Positions 1 through 9,112 of a stretch of DNA of 64,000 nt are shown here, in pieces. Positions within the stretch are counted from its first letter, which is position 1; every line of letters starts with the position of its first letter. The stretch lies in the NCBI RefSeq assembly GCF_007828035.1, contig NZ_VITV01000001.1, positions 558,001 through 622,000 on the forward strand, in the 5' to 3' direction. The stretch comes from Nitrospirillum amazonense. GTDB taxonomy: Bacteria; Pseudomonadota; Alphaproteobacteria; Azospirillales; Azospirillaceae. Both the position numbers and the translations under genes were made by a program. The notes beneath the pieces are model-generated. The model saw only the letters and a program-made list of their open reading frames with translations. It did not search any database and was not told the DNA's origin.

Positions 1-264
1 GGTCCTGAAGGACACCTTTCCTGGACGGGGTCGGGAAGCCCCGAATCGAGGAAAGGGTCCGGAAAGGGCCAAGACAAGGGAAAGGAGTACGCTTGTAAGT
101 CAAGCCGCCTTTCAAAAAGGCAAATCTACTTCCGCATCGCAATCGATGAGGATTTGAAAAGAGGCGGCCGGGGCAATGAGTCGCTTCGTTTCATAAAATT
201 CGCGGGGAATCGCGCCATCAAGCTGCCGTGATCTAACAAAACATCCAAAGATCAGGGGGCCAAC
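1..264. other. 5' intergenic region upstream of the first TonB receptor
   Basis: I see no convincing gene here. One frame stays open from base 1 to a TGA near 232, but its composition (basic, low-complexity start) matches no family I know. The stretch contains three purine-rich GGAAAGG repeats at 50, 61 and 79. It also has a small hairpin at 107-121 (GCCTTT, CAA, AAAGGC). An AGGGGG ribosome-binding site lies just before the ATG at 265. It probably carries the promoter of the receptor gene. Confidence 0.5.
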
Positions 265-2718
265 ATGACGCTTACAAACAACACCAACGCCATAAGTGCG
301 CGTAAAGCCTTGGGTATCGCCCTGCTGTGCTCAGCGGGATGGCTGGCCATGGGCGCCGCCGCGACCGCCGCCACGGCGCCGGCGCCCGCCGCCGACGCCG
401 ACGCGCTGTCGGAAATCGTGGTGACCGGCAGCCGCCGCGTGGACCGCTCGGTCGCGGACAGCCCGTCGCCCATTGACGTGTTCACGCCGGACGACCTGTC
501 GCGCCAGGCAGGCGGTGACACCAACGACCTGCTGCGCCAGTTGGTGCCGTCCTTCAACGTCGCCCGTTTCTCCATCTCCGACGGCTCGACCTTCGTACGC
601 CCGCCGACGCTGCGCGGCCTGCCGCCCGATGAGACGCTGGTGCTGATCAACGGCAAGCGCTTCCACCGCTCGGCCCTGGTGCAGATCGGCGCCAACGGCC
701 TGACTGTGGGCTCGCAAGGCCCCGATTTGGCGCAAATCCCGGCCATCGCCATCAAGCAGCTGGAAGTGCTGCGCGACGGCGCCGCCGCCCAGTACGGCTC
801 GGACGCCATCGCCGGCGTCATGAACTTCACCCTGAAGGACAGCGCCGACCAGGGCACGGTGGTGGCCCAGTGGGGCCAGACCTATGCCGGCGACGGCGGC
901 AGCGCCCACATCCAGGCCAATTCCGGCCTGCCTTTGGGCGACCGCGGCTTCGTCAACATCAGCGCCGAGTATGTGAAGAACGACCCGACCTCGCGCGGGA
1001 CGCAGCGCCCCGACGCCGCCAAGCTGGCGGCCCAGGGCCTGACCATCCCCAACCCGGCCCAGCGTTTCGGCGATCCGGCGGTGGAGGCGGAGCGGCTGTT
1101 CGTCAACAGCGGCATCGACCTGGGCGACAATTCCAAGGTTTACCTGTTCGGCAACTTTGGCCACAGCTACGCCAAGGAAAGCTTCAACTACCGCAACCCC
1201 ACCACGGTGTCGTGGCTGATCACGCCCTTCACTCTGGACAACGGCGCCACCTTCAAGTGGAACAGCGTCTTCCCCAACGGCTTCACGCCCTGGTTCTATG
1301 GCGACATCCTGGATAGCAGCATCACCGGTGGCTACAGGACGACTCTGAAGTCCGGCCTGATCATCGACGCCAGCGCCAGCTACGGCAAGGATGAGCTGCG
1401 CTACAGCATCCGCAACACCGTCAACCCCTCGCTCGGGCCCAGCAGCCCGCACCAGTTCTATGTCGGGACCCAAATCCAGGAAGAGACCAACCTGAACCTG
1501 GACCTGACCTACCCCATCAATCTCAATTGGCTGGCCAGCCCCCTGACGCTGGCGGGCGGCGGCGAGTACCGGCGCGAAACCTACACCATCAAGTCGGGTG
1601 ACGTGGCCTCGTACCAGGCGGGCAAGTACTACACCGCCGGCATGCCCATCGGGTCCAACGGCTATCCCGGCTTCACCGCCAACGATGCCGGCCAGTACCC
1701 CCGCGGCAACTACGCCTTCTATGCCGACGCCGAAGCCGACATCATCAAGGACCTGAGCGCCGGCGTGGCCCTGCGCTATGAAGACTTCGACGATTTCGGC
1801 GACACCACCAACTGGAAGATCTTCGGCCGCTATCAGCTGACCGACTGGGTGGCGGTGCGGTCGTCCATCAACACCGGCTTCCGTGCCCCCACGCCCGGCC
1901 AGTCGCACATCAGCAGCACGCAGACCACCTTCAAGGCGGGCAGCCCGGAACCCATCGTGCTGGGCACCTTCCCGGTCGACAGCGTGGTGGCCCAGTACTA
2001 CGGCGCCAAGACGCTGAAGCCCGAGACCTCGTTCAACATCGCCGGCGGCCTGGTCTTCGACCTGCCGGGCGGCGTCAACCTGACCGTCGACTACTACAAC
2101 ATCAAGGTCGAGGACCGCATCGGCATCACCAGCGACTTCACCGTTTCCGCCGCCGACCAGATCAAGCTGGCGGCGCTGGGCGTGGTGGGCGCCAACACCC
2201 TGGGCAACGTCAACTTCTTCACCAATGCCTTCGACACCCGCAGCCAAGGTGTGGATATCGTCGCCAACAAGACCTTTGAGGTTTATGACGGCGACCTGCA
2301 CCTGACGGCGGCGGCCAACATCAACCATACCGACGTCACCAAATACGACGCCGCCGTGATTGACGCCAACCGCAAGGCGGACATCGAGAACGGCCTGCCG
2401 CATTACCGCGTGAACCTGACCGCCACCTACGACATCGGCGCGCTCAGCCTCATGTACCGTGGCAGCTACTACGGCGCCTGGCAGGATAATTCCAGCGCCG
2501 GCCAGCATTACGACCCCGCTTGGATCTTCGATGCGGAGATCGGGTACAAGGTGACCGAGGCTCTGACCGCCACGGTCGGCGCGCAGAACCTGTTCGACAA
2601 GTACCCGCAGAAGAACCGCAGCGCCGGCCGCCTGAACTATGGCGACCAGTATCCCGACACCTCACCCTTCGGGTACGACGGCGGCATGTACTATTTCCGC
2701 GTGGCCTACAAGTGGTAA
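265..2718 (+). CDS. TonB-dependent outer-membrane receptor (substrate unknown)
   Basis: An 817-residue TonB-dependent receptor: a 22-strand barrel with an N-terminal plug that imports a scarce ligand using TonB/ExbBD energy. A signal peptide covers about residues 1-37. The TonB-box-like EIVVTG sits at 50-55. The plug follows, with the typical LRGL, then LVLINGKR and VEVLRDG-like (LEVLRDGAAAQYGSDA) segments. The C-terminus ends in aromatic W (FRVAYKW), as expected for BAM-dependent barrel insertion. Length is normal for the family. An AGGGGG ribosome-binding site six bases before the ATG supports this start. The gene stands alone and is followed by a strong terminator, so context gives no clue to the ligand. 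The long ligand-barrel region resembles generic proteobacterial receptors rather than clear haem or siderophore types. Confidence 0.93.
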   Translation: MTLTNNTNAISARKALGIALLCSAGWLAMGAAATAATAPAPAADADALSEIVVTGSRRVDRSVADSPSPIDVFTPDDLSRQAGGDTNDLLRQLVPSFNVARFSISDGSTFVRPPTLRGLPPDETLVLINGKRFHRSALVQIGANGLTVGSQGPDLAQIPAIAIKQLEVLRDGAAAQYGSDAIAGVMNFTLKDSADQGTVVAQWGQTYAGDGGSAHIQANSGLPLGDRGFVNISAEYVKNDPTSRGTQRPDAAKLAAQGLTIPNPAQRFGDPAVEAERLFVNSGIDLGDNSKVYLFGNFGHSYAKESFNYRNPTTVSWLITPFTLDNGATFKWNSVFPNGFTPWFYGDILDSSITGGYRTTLKSGLIIDASASYGKDELRYSIRNTVNPSLGPSSPHQFYVGTQIQEETNLNLDLTYPINLNWLASPLTLAGGGEYRRETYTIKSGDVASYQAGKYYTAGMPIGSNGYPGFTANDAGQYPRGNYAFYADAEADIIKDLSAGVALRYEDFDDFGDTTNWKIFGRYQLTDWVAVRSSINTGFRAPTPGQSHISSTQTTFKAGSPEPIVLGTFPVDSVVAQYYGAKTLKPETSFNIAGGLVFDLPGGVNLTVDYYNIKVEDRIGITSDFTVSAADQIKLAALGVVGANTLGNVNFFTNAFDTRSQGVDIVANKTFEVYDGDLHLTAAANINHTDVTKYDAAVIDANRKADIENGLPHYRVNLTATYDIGALSLMYRGSYYGAWQDNSSAGQHYDPAWIFDAEIGYKVTEALTATVGAQNLFDKYPQKNRSAGRLNYGDQYPDTSPFGYDGGMYYFRVAYKW

Positions 2719-2745
2719 GCGCCTGATCCAGGCGTGATCGAGGGG

Positions 2746-2775
2746 GGCCGCCCGGGCGACTGGGCGGCCTTTTCC
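2746..2775 (+). terminator. Rho-independent terminator of the first TonB receptor
   Basis: Inverted repeat GGCCGCCC (2746-2753) and GGGCGGCC (2762-2769) followed directly by TTTTCCTTT. It lies 28 bases after the receptor stop codon. Confidence 0.85.
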
Positions 2776-2845
2776 TTTGGTGTTTGCCAACACCCCGGCA
2801 CCCGGCATAGTGGGTCCATAACAACCTTTGGGGGACGTCCTTTCC

Positions 2846-3208
2846 ATGGCCGTTATCGCGACTATCCTGGTGGCCGTTGTGGCCCTGCTGCACGCCTGGT
2901 TCCTGGTGCTGGAAATGGTGCTGTGGACCAAGCCGCTAGGCCTGCGCACCTTCCGCAACTCCCCCGAAAAGGCCGCGCAGACGGCCGTGCTGGCCGCCAA
3001 CCAGGGCCTGTACAACGGCTTCCTGGCGGCGGGTCTGGTCTGGGGCCTAGCCTATCCCGACCCGGCGGCAGCGCTGCACATCAAGACCTTCTTCCTGCTG
3101 TGCGTGATCGTAGCCGGCGCTTACGGCGCCTGGTCCGTCAGCCGCCGCATCCTCATGATCCAGGCGATGCCGGCGGCCGTGGCCCTGGCGGCGCTGTGGC
3201 TAGCGTGA
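2846..3208 (+). CDS. DUF1304-family small inner-membrane protein
   Basis: A 120-residue protein with about four hydrophobic helices: an N-terminal AVIATILVAVVALLHAWFLV segment, then segments around the GLYNGFLAAGL motif, a FFLLCVIVAGAYG stretch and a C-terminal helix. The early motifs HAWFLVLEMVLW, FRN and NQGLYNGFLA are typical of the DUF1304 family, whose function is unknown. I chose the ATG at 2846. A TTG 18 bases upstream would add six residues, but the ATG begins directly at the first membrane helix. It is convergent with the next gene, with only 24 bases between the stops. Confidence 0.85.
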   Translation: MAVIATILVAVVALLHAWFLVLEMVLWTKPLGLRTFRNSPEKAAQTAVLAANQGLYNGFLAAGLVWGLAYPDPAAALHIKTFFLLCVIVAGAYGAWSVSRRILMIQAMPAAVALAALWLA

Positions 3209-3232
3209 AAACCTGACACGGCCGGGGCGGCG

Positions 3233-4264
3233 TCAGGCGCCGGACTTGGCCGGGGCTTGTGTCGCGTCGGCGATGACGCGGCGGGCCTCGGCGATGGCGT
3301 CCGGGGTGCTTTTGCCGCCCTTGGCGATGCTGTCGGCCAGGCCCATCAGCGCCTTGCCGGTGACGGAGCCGTTGTTGGCCTCCTCCGTCACGCCGACCCC
3401 CTGGTGCCGGGCGATGGTCTGGTCCCAGGCGGCACGCGCAGCCGCCCAGTAGGTGGACGTCTTGGCCCAGTAGTCGTCGGCCGCTGTGACGGGGAAGTCG
3501 CTGAAGCGGACGTAGGTGTTGACCACCGTCTCATGCACGAAGGTCACCAGGGCGCCGTCACGAATGCCCAGCTTGGCGTTATCCTGCTCATGCACCCAGC
3601 CGGCGGGCGTGAGGGCGTGGCGATTGGTGCCGCTGTAACGGTCGTAGGGCGGATGGCGGGTAGCATCGCGGCGGGCCAGGGGGCGCCAGGTCTCGTCGCT
3701 GGTCCAGCGCGAGACGCCGGCATCGTGGCGCCAGCGGCCCACCCCGCCATAGCGCGGGGAATCGTCCGTCTGCCAGACGGTCTGCGACCAGGCGCCCTTC
3801 GCGGCCGCCCCTTCCACCGGGGTCAGCGACCAGTGGCCGGTGCCCTGGTAGGTCAACACGGTGGCGGGCTGATAAACCCAATCCTGGCGCCAATGCTTCA
3901 CCACCACGGGCAAGCCGTCCTCGCCATCCACCACCAGGATGTGCTGCAGGCGGATGATGGAGCCGGTGTCCTCCACCACCCGCACCACCTCGTTCCCACC
4001 GCTGACCTTGGGCGCGATGGGCTTGTAGTCAATCAGGAAGGCCGTGGTCTCCCGGAAATCGAAAGTCACCTTGTAGGTGCCGGCCATGGCCAGGATGGCT
4101 TTCCTGTCCTGCTCCGGCGCAGCGGTGGAGGGGGCGGTGGTTTCGGCCGCGCGGGCGGCCAGCGGCAGGTGGGCGGTCATGCCCAGCAGGGCGGTGCCGG
4201 TCAGGAAGGTCCGGCGGCCGGTCTTTAGGGTGTCCGGCGTCTTCAAGGTTTCATGCGTGGTCAT
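3233..4264 (-). CDS. Tat-exported DUF6607-like protein downstream of a haem-type receptor
   Basis: A 343-residue protein with a twin-arginine signal near residues 15-42 (GRRTFLTG, hydrophobic run, then AARA). It is therefore probably folded in the cytoplasm and exported to the periplasm. The mature part has conserved-looking stretches such as YKVTFDFRETT, HILVVDG and VVVKHWRQDW, followed by many Trp and Tyr residues. From memory these match DUF6607, a family of unknown function often seen near TonB receptors. It lies 124 bases downstream of the haem-type receptor on the same strand, with a strong hairpin between them. A periplasmic role in handling the receptor's ligand is an inference. No enzyme motif is recognised. 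Confidence 0.72.
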   Translation of the reverse strand: MTTHETLKTPDTLKTGRRTFLTGTALLGMTAHLPLAARAAETTAPSTAAPEQDRKAILAMAGTYKVTFDFRETTAFLIDYKPIAPKVSGGNEVVRVVEDTGSIIRLQHILVVDGEDGLPVVVKHWRQDWVYQPATVLTYQGTGHWSLTPVEGAAAKGAWSQTVWQTDDSPRYGGVGRWRHDAGVSRWTSDETWRPLARRDATRHPPYDRYSGTNRHALTPAGWVHEQDNAKLGIRDGALVTFVHETVVNTYVRFSDFPVTAADDYWAKTSTYWAAARAAWDQTIARHQGVGVTEEANNGSVTGKALMGLADSIAKGGKSTPDAIAEARRVIADATQAPAKSGA

Positions 4265-4290
4265 CGGGTGGCCTCTTGGGGCAGGTCATC

Positions 4291-4333
4291 GGGAAAGAAG
4301 GTGGCGGCGGGCACGGGCGGGGCCCGCCGCCAC
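4291..4333 (-). terminator. Strong hairpin between haem-type receptor and DUF6607-like gene
   Basis: Twelve-base arms GTGGCGGCGGGC (4301-4312) and GCCCGCCGCCAC (4322-4333) with a nine-base loop. On the minus strand the hairpin is followed by CTTCTTTCCC. It could act as a partial terminator that lowers expression of the downstream DUF6607-like gene, or as an mRNA 3' stabiliser for the receptor. Confidence 0.55.
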
Positions 4334-4388
4334 GCGACCCGGCCAGGCGTCCCCCCCCGCCGGCCGGATCGGGATCAGCGCTTCGGGG

Positions 4389-6686
4389 TCACAGCTTCAG
4401 GGTCAGCGAGGCGCCGACGTTGCGGCCCGGCTGGGTCCAGGCGTCCAGCACCGTGGAGGTGGAGGCTTGGCCGCGCACGTCGCCCCACCACCAGTACCTC
4501 TCATCCGTCAGGTTGAAGATGCCGGCGCGGATGCTGGCGTTCTCCGTCACGTTCCAGTAGGCGGTCGCGTCCAGGATGGTGAAGGCCCCCGGGATGAAGT
4601 AGGCCGCGCTGCTGACGTCGGACCGGTCCTTGGCCCCGGAATGGGTCATGGTGACCTGGCCGCCGAAGCGGCCCGCCGGGTCGCGGTAGGTGACGCCCAG
4701 CACCAGCTTCCACGGGTCGACGCTGTCCAGCGGGGTGGTGACGCCACCCGACGTGCTTTCGCCATGGGTGTAGGAGAAGGCGGCCAGGGCGCCGATGCCG
4801 GAATTCAGGGTGACCTGGCCCTTGGCCTCCGCCCCCCGCAGGGTCACCCGTGACAGGTTCACATACTGGTAGATGGCCGGGTTGGCGGCGGTGAAGGTAC
4901 CGCCGACCTGCACCTGGTCAATGAAGTCGCGGTAGCGGCCGGCATAGCCGGTGACGCTGGCGTCCCAGCGGCCGCCGCCCAGCACGGCGTTCCCGGTACC
5001 AGTACCCGTCTTTTCACCCCAGCCCCCGTTGAACTTGAAGCCGCCCTCGATGGTCTGGCTGGTCTCCGCCTTCAGGTTGGGGTTGGAGACGGACTTGTAG
5101 TTCTGCGTCGGATTGGCGAAGCCATTGTTCACCTGCGATGGCGCCGGCGCCTTGAAGCCCTCGGCCAGGTTCACGAACACGCCCACGTCCGGCAGCAGGT
5201 GGTAGAGGATGCCCAGCTTGGGCGAGACGTGGCTGTCGTTTTTGGAAATGGGCGTCAGCGCGGTGAACAGCGGGTCGTCCTTCTTGGGCGACAGGTCGTA
5301 ATAGTCGAAGCGCACGGCGGGGTAGAGCGTCAGCCGCCGGTCGAAGGCGTTGATCTCGTCCTGCAGGAAGATGCCGGCCAGCGTGTAGTCGGTGGTGGGA
5401 TAGGCCCGCGAGGGGAAGGCGTCGCCGGCCGAGGGCACCGTGCCGTCGCGCAGCGATTCCTGGTGGGTGACGGAGTAGTCGCCGCCGTACACGAAGGTGT
5501 GCGTCAGGTCGTGGCCCAGCGTCTTGCTCTGCGCCTGGACGTCGAAGCCATAGACACGCGTGTCGAAGGTGCTGTCGCGCGTGCGATCAACGGCGGTGTT
5601 GCGATCCTCCGCCCCATATTGGGTCGCGTGGGTTTCCTGGTAGTAGGCCGTCCAATGCAGGCTGTCGATCACGTCGGCGCCGATATCGTAGCGGTGATCC
5701 AGGCTGATGCGGTTGCGATCCTGCCGATCCCGGGCGATTAGGCCCAGCACGCTGGTGGCGGCCAGCGGTGGCTTGGCGATGGCGCTCAACACCGTGGTGT
5801 TGGTGTGGTTGTCATCATGGTCGAAGGTCAGGCGCAGGCGGTGTGCGTCCGACGGTTCAAAGACCACCTTCGCCAGGACGGCGTTCGAATAGAGGTCCTG
5901 CGGGTTGGCGGTGGTGCGGTCGGTGTTGGCGGCATTGTTGTCGCCGTTGGTCGCGGTCTCGTTGCCGTCGCGGCGTGTGTACGCCACCAGGGCCTGCAGC
6001 TTGCCCACCCGGCCCGCGGCCAGCGCGCCCTTGGACCAGGCCCCGTCAGCGGAGGTGTAGCCGACGCTGCCCTGGGCCGCCCAGTCCTTACCGGTGGTCA
6101 GGAAGTCGTCCGGATCCTTGGTGATGAAGCTGACGGCGCCGGCGACGCCATCGCTGCCGTAGAGCGCCGAGGCCGGCCCACGCAGGATTTCGACGGACTT
6201 CAGCAGCCCCAGGTCGACATAGTCGCCCCGCCCCATGTTCTGTGCGCCGAAGCTGTAGGCGTCGGGCACGCGGATGCCGTCGGTCAGCATCAGGACGCGG
6301 TTGCCCTCCAGCCCCCGGATGTTGAAGCCGCTGTCGCCGTCACGGCCGGTGGCGCCGCCGGCCAGCGTGAAACGCGCCGGGCTTTTACGGACGGAGACGC
6401 CGGGTTCGTAACGCACCAAATCCTTGATGTCCGTCACCAGCTGGTCGTCGATCTGCTGGCTGGTGATGACGCTGACACTGGCCGGCACGTCGCTGATGTC
6501 CTTGGCCGTGCGCGTGGCGGTCACGGTGACCGTCGCCGCCGGGTCAGCATCGGTGCCATCGGCGGGGGCCGGGTCGGGAGCCGCCGCCAGCGCGGTATGG
6601 GCCAGGGTGGCGCCCCCCAGCGCCGCCAGCAGCCAAACCGGAACGGTCGCCTTCAACAGCGTTTGCCGCATTCTTGTTTTCCCCAT
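4389..6686 (-). CDS. TonB-dependent haem/haemoglobin-type receptor
   Basis: A 765-residue outer-membrane receptor. Signal peptide is about residues 1-36, TonB-box-like TVTVTATRT about 52-60, then a plug with the haem-receptor pattern IRGLEGNRVLMLTDGIR and LKSVEILRGPASALYGSD. In the barrel the FRAP-like box appears as FKAP and the NPDL-like box as NPNL, which places it in the haemin/haemoglobin/lactoferrin receptor group. The histidine usually found between these two boxes (H461 in Yersinia HemR) is absent here. The barrel ends in VGASLTLKL. The start at 6686 (MGKTRMRQ) has AGGA nine bases upstream; ATGs at 6671 and 6719 are alternatives. A Fur-like site lies about 40 bases upstream, so iron repression is likely. 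Confidence 0.88.
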   Translation of the reverse strand: MGKTRMRQTLLKATVPVWLLAALGGATLAHTALAAAPDPAPADGTDADPAATVTVTATRTAKDISDVPASVSVITSQQIDDQLVTDIKDLVRYEPGVSVRKSPARFTLAGGATGRDGDSGFNIRGLEGNRVLMLTDGIRVPDAYSFGAQNMGRGDYVDLGLLKSVEILRGPASALYGSDGVAGAVSFITKDPDDFLTTGKDWAAQGSVGYTSADGAWSKGALAAGRVGKLQALVAYTRRDGNETATNGDNNAANTDRTTANPQDLYSNAVLAKVVFEPSDAHRLRLTFDHDDNHTNTTVLSAIAKPPLAATSVLGLIARDRQDRNRISLDHRYDIGADVIDSLHWTAYYQETHATQYGAEDRNTAVDRTRDSTFDTRVYGFDVQAQSKTLGHDLTHTFVYGGDYSVTHQESLRDGTVPSAGDAFPSRAYPTTDYTLAGIFLQDEINAFDRRLTLYPAVRFDYYDLSPKKDDPLFTALTPISKNDSHVSPKLGILYHLLPDVGVFVNLAEGFKAPAPSQVNNGFANPTQNYKSVSNPNLKAETSQTIEGGFKFNGGWGEKTGTGTGNAVLGGGRWDASVTGYAGRYRDFIDQVQVGGTFTAANPAIYQYVNLSRVTLRGAEAKGQVTLNSGIGALAAFSYTHGESTSGGVTTPLDSVDPWKLVLGVTYRDPAGRFGGQVTMTHSGAKDRSDVSSAAYFIPGAFTILDATAYWNVTENASIRAGIFNLTDERYWWWGDVRGQASTSTVLDAWTQPGRNVGASLTLKL

Positions 6687-6726
6687 CAGGTTGGTTCCTG
6701 GTGCACCTATATGACTCATGAAATTA

Positions 6727-6749
6727 AGAATCAATCTCATTCTCATTAC
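6727..6749 (-). promoter_or_regulatory. Fur-box-like operator between divergent TonB receptors
   Basis: Read on the minus strand, the sequence GTAATGAGAATGAGATTGAT contains three near-tandem hexamers of the AATGAG/ATTGAT type and overlaps the inverted pair AGAAT...ATTCT (6727-6743). This resembles Fur-family sites. It is 41 bases from the haem-type receptor start but 163 bases from the divergent receptor start, so it most likely controls the former. Confidence 0.6.
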
Positions 6750-6911
6750 TGGGTCCGGCACTGGCGCAACCCGGCCCTGAGCAGGCAGAGGTTTGACCCG
6801 GCGGCGGGAATCCGCCAAAAAGCCGCCAATCCCAATGCTGTTCGTGGCTTGCCCCACCCCGCGCGCCCAGCGGCGGGCACGGCAGCGCCGCCCTTTCAGG
6901 ATGACAGTCCC

Positions 6912-9095
6912 GTGACGATTTCCCACCGCCGCCATGCCCGCCTGATGCACTCCGTGGCGGTGATCGCCCTGGTTATGGCCGGGGCCGCGCAGGCCGAACC
7001 GGCCGACCAGCCGGCCACCGTTATCGTCACCGGCGTGCGCGACCAGGGCTTTCGCGCCACCGACATCCAGTTCGGTGCCGCCGGCACGGTGCTGGACACC
7101 CCGGCCTCGGTCAGCGTCGTCACCCGCGACCTGATGGACGACCAGCAGGCCCGGCGCCTGAGCGACCTGATCCGCAACGACGCCTCGATCGGGGAGAATT
7201 ACGCGCCGGAAGGCTATTACGAGGACATCGCCATCCGGGGCTTCCCCTTGGACTTGGCCACCGGCCTGCGGATCAACGGCCTGACCATCGCCGGTGAACA
7301 GCCGGTGGCGCTGGAGAACAAGGAACGGGTGGAATTCCTGAAGGGCCTGGCCGGGGTGGACGCCGGCGTGGTGGCGCCGGGCGGTCTGGTCGATTACGTC
7401 ACCAAGCGGCCGGCGGATGTGCAAAGCCTGACCCTGGGCACCGACAACCGCGGCGGCCTCTACAGCGCGGTGGACATCGGCAGTCTGTTCGGCACGCGCA
7501 AGCAGTACGGCCTGCGCCTGAACGCGGCGCATGAGGACATCGCCAGCTACGTCGACCATGCCGACGGCTACCGCAATTTCGGGTCCATCGCCGGCGACTG
7601 GCGGGCGACGGAGGACGACACCGTCAACCTGGACCTGGAATACCAGCGCCGGGTGCAGCACTCCGTCTCCGGTTACCAGCTGCTGGGCGGCACGGCCCTG
7701 CCGGCGCTGGACACGGTCTCGCCCTCACGCATGCTGGGCGCCCAGTCGTGGACCAAACCCGTCACCATCAATGCCCTGAACCTGTCCGGCCAGTATGAGC
7801 ACCGCTTCAGCGACGACTGGCGCCTGACGGTGCAGGTGGGCCACAGCCGCACGGTCATCGACGACAACGTCGCCTTCGCCTACGGCTGCTATTATGTGGC
7901 CAGCTGTGCCGCCGGCGAGTCGCCCGGCTATTACTTCGCGCCCAACGGCGATTTCGACGTCTACGACTACCGCAGCCCCAACGACGCGCGGGAGGATGAC
8001 CAGGCCCAGGCTCAGGTGCTGGGCAAGGTGGCGACGGGTGCCATCGGCCACAACCTGACCCTGGGCGCCAGCGTCTTCCGCCGCACGGTGACGCAGACCG
8101 ACTACGTCTATGACTATGTCGGCAGCGACAACATCTACAACCCCACGCCCCTGGCCTTCGCGCCCTCGCCCAACAGTCCGGGCGCCAATTACGAACGGCT
8201 GGACAGCCGCCAGTACGCCATCAGCGCCATGGACCGCATCGACCTGGGCGCCCTGGTGACGGGGCTGGAACTGGATGCCGGCGTGCGCACCGTCTTCCTG
8301 CGCGAGCGCGCCTACGACATCGACCATGCCACCATCCGCAACACGGCGGAAACCCTGCCCCTGCCGCAGGTGGCCCTGGTCTACAAGCCGTTGTCGGCCG
8401 TGACCCTGTACGCCAGTCATGCGCGCGGCCTGTCCCTGGGCGGCCAGGCGCCGGCCTGGGCCACCAACGCCAGCGAAATCCTGTCGCCATCCCTGTCCTG
8501 GCAGGATGAGGTGGGCGCCAAGTACGACTGGAACGGGCTGCTGCTGGGCGCCAGCGTCTTCCGCCTGAGCAAGGCGTACGAGTACGCCAAGCCCGACGAC
8601 AGCGAATACGGCTTCACCTATGTGCGCCAGGGGACGGAGCGGCACGACGGCCTGGAGCTGAACGCCGCCGGCCAGGTGACCGATGCCCTGCGCCTGACGG
8701 CCAGCGCCACCTTCATGCATGCCGTGGCCTACGGCACCGGCACCCCCAGCTATGACGGCCACCAGGCCATCAACGTGCCCCATGTGCGGACGGCGCTCTA
8801 TGCTGACTACACCCTGCCGCACCTGGACGGGCTGGCCCTGCTGGCCGGCTGGCAATACGTGGGGGAACGGGCGGCGGCGCGTGACGCCGTGGCCACAGCG
8901 CCGGCCTATCATCTGTTCAACGCCGGCCTGCGCTACGCCCCCAGCGCGCTGGACAACAAGCTGACCCTGCGGCTGTCGGTCGACAACCTGCTGGATCGGC
9001 GGTACTGGAAAGATGTTGGCGAGAGCGCCGGCGACGCCTATCTGCATCTGGGGGCGCCGCGCACGGCGCGCTTCACGCTGCAGTATTCCCTGTAA
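6912..9095 (+). CDS. TonB-dependent receptor, siderophore-receptor-like, first gene of a receptor-kinase-permease operon
   Basis: A 727-residue outer-membrane receptor. Residues 1-28 are a signal peptide (hydrophobic HSVAVIALVMAGAAQA), TonB box about ATVIVTG (35-41). The plug carries TPASVSVVTRDLMDDQQARR and IRGFPLDLATGLRINGL, which is the style of FhuA/FpvA-type siderophore receptors. The barrel ends FTLQYSL. The start is a GTG at 6912 with AGGA about ten bases upstream; an in-frame ATG at 6945 would cut into the signal peptide. The next two genes, an APH-fold kinase and a PnuC-family permease, follow at 17 and 25 bases, so the receptor is probably the outer-membrane step of the same uptake route. 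That context argues for a vitamin or nucleoside ligand rather than a classical siderophore. Confidence 0.87.
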   Translation: MTISHRRHARLMHSVAVIALVMAGAAQAEPADQPATVIVTGVRDQGFRATDIQFGAAGTVLDTPASVSVVTRDLMDDQQARRLSDLIRNDASIGENYAPEGYYEDIAIRGFPLDLATGLRINGLTIAGEQPVALENKERVEFLKGLAGVDAGVVAPGGLVDYVTKRPADVQSLTLGTDNRGGLYSAVDIGSLFGTRKQYGLRLNAAHEDIASYVDHADGYRNFGSIAGDWRATEDDTVNLDLEYQRRVQHSVSGYQLLGGTALPALDTVSPSRMLGAQSWTKPVTINALNLSGQYEHRFSDDWRLTVQVGHSRTVIDDNVAFAYGCYYVASCAAGESPGYYFAPNGDFDVYDYRSPNDAREDDQAQAQVLGKVATGAIGHNLTLGASVFRRTVTQTDYVYDYVGSDNIYNPTPLAFAPSPNSPGANYERLDSRQYAISAMDRIDLGALVTGLELDAGVRTVFLRERAYDIDHATIRNTAETLPLPQVALVYKPLSAVTLYASHARGLSLGGQAPAWATNASEILSPSLSWQDEVGAKYDWNGLLLGASVFRLSKAYEYAKPDDSEYGFTYVRQGTERHDGLELNAAGQVTDALRLTASATFMHAVAYGTGTPSYDGHQAINVPHVRTALYADYTLPHLDGLALLAGWQYVGERAAARDAVATAPAYHLFNAGLRYAPSALDNKLTLRLSVDNLLDRRYWKDVGESAGDAYLHLGAPRTARFTLQYSL

Positions 9096-9112
9096 GGTCC
9101 CCGCCCCGCTTC

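Noticed and set aside
1-232. Possible truncated gene at the left edge
   Set aside because: The open frame has no start context, no family features and a basic low-complexity composition. I treat the region as intergenic.
331-2508. Long open frame on the minus strand opposite the first TonB receptor
   Set aside because: Its translation is rich in Gly, Val, Arg and His with no family motif. Such antisense frames are expected in GC-rich genes; the plus-strand product is a clear receptor.
6750-6911. Possible TPP or cobalamin riboswitch before the receptor-kinase-PnuC operon
   Set aside because: I looked for the thi-box parts (CUGAGA, ACCUGAUC) and for the B12-box, and found neither. The thiamine idea therefore rests on gene content only.
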